Origin: CAYWKS01 sp964458935
GTDB lineage: Bacteria > Planctomycetota > Phycisphaerae > Phycisphaerales > Zrk34
NCBI GenBank assembly: GCA_964458935.1
Contig: CAYWKS010000002.1
Location: 1 to 64,000 of the forward strand
Direction of reading: 5' to 3'
Length of the DNA: 64,000 nt
The translations under genes were made by a program, and so were the position numbers. This document shows, piece by piece, positions 55,601-61,343 of this stretch; position 1 is the stretch's first letter, and each line of letters starts with the position of its first letter. The notes under the pieces were generated by a model. It worked only from the letters and a program-made list of their open reading frames with translations. It had not been told where the DNA came from and made no database searches.

Positions 55601-57703
55601 GCGGGTCGTTCGGTCCCAGGCGCGGTAGGTGTTCAGCGCGATGGGGGTGATCGCATCGACCCCGGGCAGCGCGGAGGTGTCGGCCAGGCCCCGGATCAGC
55701 GGCGCCGCTTCGCCGGCGAACCGCGCGATCCGCCGCCAGTTCAGGTTCGCCAGCGTGTCGGACGGGTGCCCGTCGCGCGGCCGTGCGTCCGACCCGGTCA
55801 CCAGCGACACGTTGTACACGCCGTACAGCCCGGCGATGAGCCCGTCGCTGACCATCGGGCCCGAGACGAACCGCGAGCCGTTCGACGGCTGCTCGAGCGT
55901 CATCGTCTCGAAGTGCTCGGGGGCGCCCTGCTCCTCGACGACCGTGCGGCAGGCACGCAGGATGTTCGTGTAGAAGCTCGGCTGATCGGCGTCGCGGCTG
56001 ACGCCGATCATCTGGGTCGTCGTCGTGTCGCCCGCCACCACGCCCCAGGTCGGCCCGCTGCCCGAGAGGTTCAGGTGCATGTGCAGCGCGATCCGCGACG
56101 AACTTTCCGTCTCGTCCAGTTGCAGTCGCTCGCGGAGCGTCGCCGCCGCCTGGTCCGCGGCGATCTCCCGCTCGAGCTCGGCGCGGCGGGTCCGGTAGAC
56201 GTCGACCAGCCGGTCGTGCAGCTCTTCGATGATCTGCGGGGCCGCCCGGCGGATGGCCTCGGGCAGGGCACGGTATTCCTCGGGCGCGCTGGCCTCGGAC
56301 AGCAGCTCCCGCACGACGTCCACCCGGCCGCTCTTCGCCTGCAACTGCTCGATCTGCTCGCGCAGGCCCGCCAACTCACGCCGCTCGGGTTCGGTCAACT
56401 CGCGCGCGTAAGACCGGTGCGTCAGCGACGACTCCTGCACGTTGATCGGCAGGAGGTTGAACTTGATGTCGGCGTCGATGTGGTCGGCGCGGAGCTTGAG
56501 CGCCCGCTGTAACGCCTCGGCGTCCTCGATGCGACGCCGGCGAAGCCGCTGGGCTTCGGCGATGGCGGCCTGGCGCGCCTCGGCCCCGCCGTCGGTCGCC
56601 ACCTCCGGGAAGACCTCGACGGCCCGCTCGTAGCCATCGATCGACGGGGTGAGCCGGTTTTCGGCGATGGCCAGCAGCCACTGCTCCTGCTTGAGCGTCT
56701 GCAAGGCGCGATCGATGAAACCCCGCTCGAGCCGGCGATCCTCGGCGAATCGGGCCGCGTCATCGGGGTCGCCCTTGAGGGCGCGGTAGACGATCCGGGC
56801 GCCTTGGCGCTGCTGGGCGTGGTTGTCGAAGAACGCCAGCAGCACGTGCCGTCGCGGCCGATGCGCTTGAAGGTGTTCGGCGATCTGCAACAGCGCCGCG
56901 ACGTTGGCCGCGGCGCGGGCACCCGGCGAGGCCGACGGCACCGTGCCGAAGCTGTCGTAGTGCGCCGAGAGCACGATGATCTCCGCCCCGGCGCGCTCCA
57001 CGTCGACCTTCGGGTCCGTGCCGGGGATCAGCCCGAGGATGTTGCGGCTGGTGCCCACGCGCCACGGCGTGCGGGTGCGGACCGTCACCTCGTCGTGGTT
57101 CCGACGCAGCAGCTCGCCGTGGGCTTCGCCGTCGGCGTAGACGCGGATGAGGTTGGCCGGCACAACGATCGACTTGGGCGCGACGGACGCGGCGTCCGGA
57201 CCGCCGATGAACACCACCGCCCGGGCGCCGAGCCGGAACGCGTGCTTCCAGTTGGTCTCGCTGTCATACTCCAGCCCGATGATCGCCCCGTTGGGGTCGG
57301 CCGAGCCGTATTCCCTGAGCGTGCCCTTGCCGGCGTAGATGTACCGGCCGGTCACCCCCTGGGCGCCGCTGGCGGGTGGGATGATCAGGTTCGGCCTGAG
57401 CGGGTGGACGTCGATCTGCCGGCCGTCGATCCGCATGCTGCACCCGTCGGTCCGGACCTGAGCGACGGAGGAGGTGATGGTGTACAGGCTGGTCACGCCC
57501 AGCCCGCGCAGCCGGTCCTCGATGTAGTCGGCCGCGTCGTGGTTCTCCGGCGTGGCGGCCAGGCGGTGGGGGTGTTGGGTCAGGGCCTGCAGGTCGGTGA
57601 GGAACTGGTCGTGGCCGGCGGCGTCCCGCTGGGCGCGACCGGTCGCGGTCGCCAGCGCCAGCGTCGCCAGAACCAGCGCGATGATGAGGCGGGCGCGGCG
57701 CAT
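52601..57703 (-). CDS. Giant FtsX-type permease fused to a degenerate M28 peptidase domain
   Basis: A 1700-residue protein. A signal anchor (LIIALVLATLALATATG) leads to an M28-like extracytoplasmic domain: QFLTDLQALTQHPHRLAATP, then SAHYDSFG (near 246) keeps His and Asp. The paired Asp region reads PGARAAANVAALL, and the catalytic Glu-Glu region reads FFDNHAQQRQGAR (near 290), so the metal ligands and general base are missing. After a long extracytoplasmic region come three membrane spans (about 990-1080), an FtsX/MacB-like stretch (RRRPLRTTLTALTVVLLTFTI), a periplasmic domain, three more spans (about 1400-1530) with DREKEIYTFSALGLAPSHVG, and a soluble tail. The ATG overlaps the upstream ATPase stop as TGATG. 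It is probably a permease with a ligand-binding pseudo-peptidase head. Confidence 0.82.
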   Translation of the reverse strand: MRRARLIIALVLATLALATATGRAQRDAAGHDQFLTDLQALTQHPHRLAATPENHDAADYIEDRLRGLGVTSLYTITSSVAQVRTDGCSMRIDGRQIDVHPLRPNLIIPPASGAQGVTGRYIYAGKGTLREYGSADPNGAIIGLEYDSETNWKHAFRLGARAVVFIGGPDAASVAPKSIVVPANLIRVYADGEAHGELLRRNHDEVTVRTRTPWRVGTSRNILGLIPGTDPKVDVERAGAEIIVLSAHYDSFGTVPSASPGARAAANVAALLQIAEHLQAHRPRRHVLLAFFDNHAQQRQGARIVYRALKGDPDDAARFAEDRRLERGFIDRALQTLKQEQWLLAIAENRLTPSIDGYERAVEVFPEVATDGGAEARQAAIAEAQRLRRRRIEDAEALQRALKLRADHIDADIKFNLLPINVQESSLTHRSYARELTEPERRELAGLREQIEQLQAKSGRVDVVRELLSEASAPEEYRALPEAIRRAAPQIIEELHDRLVDVYRTRRAELEREIAADQAAATLRERLQLDETESSSRIALHMHLNLSGSGPTWGVVAGDTTTTQMIGVSRDADQPSFYTNILRACRTVVEEQGAPEHFETMTLEQPSNGSRFVSGPMVSDGLIAGLYGVYNVSLVTGSDARPRDGHPSDTLANLNWRRIARFAGEAAPLIRGLADTSALPGVDAITPIALNTYRAWDRTTRRANGNYGLYRVTGGLKEDRAARGAVMAIWPSGAAVPWDRLSEPLPANFMPAWVRPVDAYGLFDLVSFALARQTDPVNVFGAILDDDGRIVAASNEETLEQAHAGRYRVEIIPSRDFAIAFPVLGVSDPLIAPFKIMGAVTNTTYPKDRQHVGQSEDFGFAHIADRVLRTQSARMKVFSEKGPVILGLDDLEAKKQVQQIGIGVPARSLQMPPAIHRQTADDLWMLGEMRLQTMRSGGIANAALEGMHIKAKRARDRGAAVDDVHTQTVSFAEAAQLERRIYQPIRDAMNDLVRAVVFLLLLAIPFAFAAERLLIGATTIYGRLGGFVAIFAITFASLYVLHPGFGVAAVPLIILLAFIIILLATLVIYILLRKFNTELREMQGQSSRAHDAQMSRTGTLVAAANMGISTMRRRPLRTTLTALTVVLLTFTILCFASVGSAPGVKRIYLGSAGSAEDADLLIRKPDYTELQPSLPEVIEGREGPRGLVAQQWWVVREKVDEQPMNVTRSDDGRSQYVQAIWGVTPAEMKRWPDFRQMLRADGEPVDPNDIGPRDAFLPPVIRDQLGLAVGDELLVEGLPARFAGIVLTSDLQRLKHIDGEPALPVNFQDTSVLATLQEQETLGDEQAAEVQRAFARLSPNQVAVVPVELAKRMRGTLRIVRVYLDPDLKAEVVGHDLAEIMPTPVWSRGTSGAERLIFASLIQVEAGQELIVPLLLGGLIVFGTMLGSISDREKEIYTFSALGLAPSHVGLLFFAEAAVYAVVGGMAGQILAQLVALVTSAMNQAGWINAPEFNFSSTNALFAIFIVMATVMVSALYPAMRASGSANPGLARTWTLPRPDGDDLNLIFPFTVSAYDITGVVSFLAEHFRAHDDAGVGGFAAHDVGIERAEDGNLSLSARVALSPFDLGVTQRFRLTATPSEIPGVDEVAIHCHRLSGTHGDWRRTNKVFIRALRKQFLLWRTLSEEAIESYRMRTLHELGEAAAEPDQRGDATRATEGAS

Positions 57704-58497
57704 CAGGATTCGCCTCCGATCCGGCCGACCTGGACGTCGATGTCCTCGCGGCGTTCGATGCGTTCGACCTTGCCGTCGCGGACCCAGAAGATGCGATCGC
57801 TGACGTTGATCAGCCGGTGGTCGTGGGTGGCGCAGACGATGGTGACGTTGGACTCGCGGTTGATGCGGCTGAGGATGTCGAGGATCTGCTGGCCGGTGTG
57901 CAGGTCGAGGTTGGCGGTGGGCTCGTCGGCGAGCAGGATCATCGGGTCGTTGCACATGGCGCGGGCGATGGCGACGCGCTGCTGCTGGCCGCCGGACAAC
58001 TCGATCGGGCGGTGGTCCCAGCGGTCGTCCAGGCCGACCAGCCGCAGCAGTTGCATGCCCTTGCGGCGGGCCTCCTCGGGGCTGGCGCCGGCGAACGCCA
58101 TCGGGACCGTCACGTTCTCCAGCGCGGTCATGTACCGGATCAGGTTGTAGCTCTGGAAGATGTAGCCGATCTTGCGGCAGCGGAGGAACGCCAGCTCGAC
58201 GGCGTTGAGCTGGGCGACGTCGACCTCGTCGATCAGCACGCGGCCGGAGCTGGGCGAGTCGAGCGCGCCGATCATGTTGAAGAACGTGCTCTTGCCCGAG
58301 CCGGACGGACCGAGCACGCTGATCAGCTCGCCGCGATCGATCGTGACGTCGATCCCGCGGAGGGCGTAGGTGATCGCGTCGCCTTCGCCGTAGCTCTTGA
58401 TCACGTCGATCGTGCGGATGATCACCGCGTGATCGGGTTCGGCGTCGTGGCCCTGCGGCACGACGGCGTGCGGCGCGTTGGTGTTGGCGTCAGTCAT
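57703..58497 (-). CDS. ABC transporter ATPase (LolD/MacB type)
   Basis: A 264-residue ATPase. Walker A is GPSGSGKST (near 63), the Q-loop is IFQSYNLIRYM, the signature is LSGGQQQRVAIARAM, Walker B is ILLADEPTANLD and the switch is ATHDHRL. It is closely similar to the other ATPase in this operon, including the C-terminal tail. It sits between the two FtsX-type permease genes, six bases after one and overlapping the other, so it probably serves one or both. The start at 58497 precedes the domain by about 30 residues. Confidence 0.92.
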   Translation of the reverse strand: MTDANTNAPHAVVPQGHDAEPDHAVIIRTIDVIKSYGEGDAITYALRGIDVTIDRGELISVLGPSGSGKSTFFNMIGALDSPSSGRVLIDEVDVAQLNAVELAFLRCRKIGYIFQSYNLIRYMTALENVTVPMAFAGASPEEARRKGMQLLRLVGLDDRWDHRPIELSGGQQQRVAIARAMCNDPMILLADEPTANLDLHTGQQILDILSRINRESNVTIVCATHDHRLINVSDRIFWVRDGKVERIERREDIDVQVGRIGGES

Positions 58498-58502
58498 GGC
58501 GG

Positions 58503-59984
58503 CTACTCGATTCTCATCGCTTCCATGGGCGCGAGGCGCGCGACGGCCAGGGCCGGGCCCACGCCGGCCACCACGGCCAGCACCAGCCCCACCACGAAAC
58601 TCAGCACCCCGCCGAGCACGACGTCCGGCCAGGGCATCGACGACCAGGCGATCGCCCCGTAGTCCATCAGCCCGCGGCCGACCGCCAGCGCCAGGCCCAG
58701 GATCACGCCGGCGGTCGCGCCGACCAGCCCCTGCATCAGCGACTCGAACAGGAACATCTGCATCAAGAACCCGTCGAGCGCGCCCAGGCACTTCATCGTC
58801 GCGATCTCGGTGAACCGGTCGGTCACGCTCATGAACATCGCGTTGGTCACCCCCACCGCGCAAACGAGGAACGACAGGGTGATCAGCCACTGCGTGTTGA
58901 TCGGCAGGTCGAACAGGCCGGCCCGCGCCGCGATGTCGCCGGCGCCGACGACCGTTTGGAGTCGGGCCTGGCGGCGGTACTGCTCGGCGGCGGTCATCAG
59001 CAGCTCCGCGTCGGGGACCCTCACGTCCGCGTCGTGGCCGAGGTGCTCCCGCATCCGCTCGACCATCCACTGGCACCGCGCCGAGCCTTGCAGCCAACGC
59101 ATCAGGCGGTCCTGGTGCAGGTCGATCAGCTCGATGTCCAGCCGCCGCACCAGCGCCTGGCTCATCGCCTTGACGCTCAGCGAGGTCTTGGCGGCTTCCT
59201 GGGCGGTGTGGATCGCGCCGGCCCGGCGGAGCCGCGCCACCGTCGCGTCGTCGATGTCGAACGCCGCGTCGGCAAGGGTGGCGCGGAGCGGGGCGTCGGC
59301 CGCGGCGAACCAGCGCATGGGTGTGCGGTCGCCCCGGACGGCGGCGACCGAATCGATCGCCGCGTGGTGGCCGACGCGGATCGCATCCACCAGCTCGGTC
59401 AGCTCGGGCAGGCGGTCGTTGGCGAACTGCCGCATGGCCGCGAGCCCGCCCGGCGGGTCGGGGATGTTCAACTGCGACAGGCTCAGCGCGAAGCGGTCGT
59501 ACTCGGCGGGGTCGCCGAGCTGCTGCAGCGCTTCGACCGGCGGCCGACCCCGCAGCAGGATCAGCGCCTTGGCCTCGGAGACCTCGGCGAAGTACGCCTC
59601 GTATTCCAGCAGCCGCGTCGCCACGGCCGCGGCGGTCTGCATCCGCGCCGCGTCAACGCCGGCCCAGCGGCGGTACTCCGTGACGTAGGGCTCGGTCCCC
59701 GCGGCCAGCCGCTGGCGGATCACCGCGCGGCTGTCCGGCGAGGTCAGCCGCGTCGCCCACCGGCTGGGCATCCGGTAGTCCTCCAGCTCCTGGTACGCGA
59801 AGTACCGCGCCTCGTGGCTCACCAGCGAATGCACCAGCGAGTGGCTCAGGAACGTCACCGCCAGCGTCAGGATCACCACGGTCACCAGCGACCGGAACAG
59901 CCGCACGCTGATCCCGCTGACGGTCAGCCCGAAGATGCGGCCCGGGGTCAGTCGCACCTGATTTTGCACGCTCAACTGCTTCAT
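58503..59984 (-). CDS. FtsX/MacB-type ABC permease
   Basis: A 493-residue permease with four predicted spans: one near the N terminus (LVTVVILTLAVTFLSHSLV) and three near the C terminus. Between them is a helix-rich extracytoplasmic domain of about 290 residues. The C-terminal part has the FtsX signature (AMFMSVTDRFTEIATMKCLG) and ends RLAPMEAMRIE, as in LolC/MacB permeases that handle lipoproteins, peptides or macrolides from the periplasm rather than moving them across the membrane. It overlaps the PqqD-like gene by four bases. Confidence 0.87.
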   Translation of the reverse strand: MKQLSVQNQVRLTPGRIFGLTVSGISVRLFRSLVTVVILTLAVTFLSHSLVHSLVSHEARYFAYQELEDYRMPSRWATRLTSPDSRAVIRQRLAAGTEPYVTEYRRWAGVDAARMQTAAAVATRLLEYEAYFAEVSEAKALILLRGRPPVEALQQLGDPAEYDRFALSLSQLNIPDPPGGLAAMRQFANDRLPELTELVDAIRVGHHAAIDSVAAVRGDRTPMRWFAAADAPLRATLADAAFDIDDATVARLRRAGAIHTAQEAAKTSLSVKAMSQALVRRLDIELIDLHQDRLMRWLQGSARCQWMVERMREHLGHDADVRVPDAELLMTAAEQYRRQARLQTVVGAGDIAARAGLFDLPINTQWLITLSFLVCAVGVTNAMFMSVTDRFTEIATMKCLGALDGFLMQMFLFESLMQGLVGATAGVILGLALAVGRGLMDYGAIAWSSMPWPDVVLGGVLSFVVGLVLAVVAGVGPALAVARLAPMEAMRIE

Positions 59985-60370
59985 GCGGCTTGCCCGTCCT
60001 TCGGCTGGGTCACGACGACGATCGCGCCGTGCTGGGTCAGCATGCGCAGGAACTGCGTCACGGCGAGCCGCGCCTCGTGGAAGCTCAGCCCGTGCGCCGC
60101 GGCGAATCGCTCGATGATCGTTTCGGTGCGTGTCCGGCCGTCCGACAGCGCCCAGACCTCTTCACCCAGGCCGTCGAGCGCGAGGGTGCGGCTGGGTTCG
60201 CGGCTGAGCGGCATCACCAGCGACAGCGGCTTCATCCACCACCGCCGGCGGGCCGGCACCTTGATGTGCACGCCGGTCTTCGCCGGCTGGGTCTGCGCCG
60301 AGGCGTTGGGCGTGGGCACCGCGTCCAGCAGGTCATCGAAGGTCCAGGTTGTCGGCTTGGACTGGCTCAT
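59981..60370 (-). CDS. PqqD-like protein
   Basis: A 129-residue soluble protein. Residues about 60-125 match the PqqD fold (LDGLGEEVWALSDGRTRTET, ERFAAAHGLSFHEARLAVTQF), a winged-helix module that binds precursor peptides in PQQ and other ribosomal-peptide pathways. The N-terminal 55 residues are low-complexity and basic (ARRRWWMKP). No radical SAM or other modifying enzyme and no obvious precursor peptide is seen nearby. Both ends overlap neighbours by four bases (ATGA), so its product is made in step with the permease and the 324-residue protein. Confidence 0.8.
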   Translation of the reverse strand: MSQSKPTTWTFDDLLDAVPTPNASAQTQPAKTGVHIKVPARRRWWMKPLSLVMPLSREPSRTLALDGLGEEVWALSDGRTRTETIIERFAAAHGLSFHEARLAVTQFLRMLTQHGAIVVVTQPKDGQAA

Positions 60371-61341
60371 TGCACGCTGTATCCCTGTACGGCGAAGCTC
60401 TGGGGCTCGGGCGCGGCGCTGCGTGGCCCCGTCGCGGTCACACAGATGACCGAGTGCGCCGCCCGATCGACCCAAGCCACGTCGACGCGCCGCCGCGGGC
60501 CGCCGACGATGTTCTTCCAACGCTTCTGGACGATGGTGCTCTCGGCCGACCAGGCCGGTGTATCGTCCCACCGTGTCTCGCGGAAATCCATCTCGGGGCC
60601 GTAACCCACGCGTTCGCGGATGACCTGGCGGAGGTCGCCGGCGTACCAGACGTCGATCATGCCCATGCGAGCGATCTCGACGGAACGGCGTCCGTCGGCG
60701 ACGTCGCTGAACGTCCACTGGACGTCGGCGGGCTTGACCGCGGCGACGTCGAGCATCCATCCCGCCGGGGCGGTCACGTCCAGCCCGAACGCTCGCCACA
60801 GCGTGGGCTGCCATCGCGCGCGTGTGGGCTGCTCATCGTCGGACGACGGCGGGGGGGCCAGCAGCTCAAACGTCTGGACGAGTTCGGCCTCGAGCGCCGC
60901 GTCACGGTCGCCGTGCCACGGGATGGTCAGCTCGATCCAGAGGTGGCGGTCGCGCTCGTAGCGGGTCAGCCGCGTCAGCCCCTGCCGCCAGTAGCCCTTC
61001 CAGCCGGGGTACGCCCGGAGGTTGGTGAAGGCGAGGCTGCCGTGGTCTTCGCGGTCCATGGCCTTGTAGTCGGCGATGGCCTGGGCGAGGTCGGGCCGCT
61101 GGGTCGTGCGGGCCCACGACAGGACCAGTCGCTGGCGTCGTCGGTCGACCCAGGCGAGCCGGCCGTTGTCGAGGCCGGTGGCGTGGCGGATGATCTCCCA
61201 GTCGCGCGGGGTGTGCAGGGCCATGCCCATCCACGCGACGCGTCGGCGGCCCGACGCGACAAGGGCCTGGTCCGGGCGGGCCAGGGCGTCGTCGCGTTGT
61301 TGCTGCCGCGTCATGGGGGTCATGTCCGTGCTTGGGTCCAT
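60367..61341 (-). CDS. Hypothetical soluble protein with two similar halves
   Basis: A 324-residue protein without signal peptide or membrane span. Family not recognised. Two segments look alike: residues about 38-80 (WMGMALHTPRDWEII ... LAWVDRRRQRLVLSW) and about 190-235 (AFGLDVTAPAGWMLD ... VQWTFSDVADGRRSVEIA). This suggests an internal duplication of a beta-rich domain. It is Trp- and Arg-rich. The gene is coupled on both sides: two bases after the OPT-like stop, and ATGA overlap with the PqqD-like gene. Conserved coupling suggests a cytoplasmic partner of the transporter complex. Confidence 0.7.
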   Translation of the reverse strand: MDPSTDMTPMTRQQQRDDALARPDQALVASGRRRVAWMGMALHTPRDWEIIRHATGLDNGRLAWVDRRRQRLVLSWARTTQRPDLAQAIADYKAMDREDHGSLAFTNLRAYPGWKGYWRQGLTRLTRYERDRHLWIELTIPWHGDRDAALEAELVQTFELLAPPPSSDDEQPTRARWQPTLWRAFGLDVTAPAGWMLDVAAVKPADVQWTFSDVADGRRSVEIARMGMIDVWYAGDLRQVIRERVGYGPEMDFRETRWDDTPAWSAESTIVQKRWKNIVGGPRRRVDVAWVDRAAHSVICVTATGPRSAAPEPQSFAVQGYSVQ

Positions 61342-61343
61342 TA

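Noticed and set aside
52612..56512. A 1279-codon plus-strand frame
   Set aside because: It is antisense to the giant permease and low in sequence complexity, with no recognisable domain.
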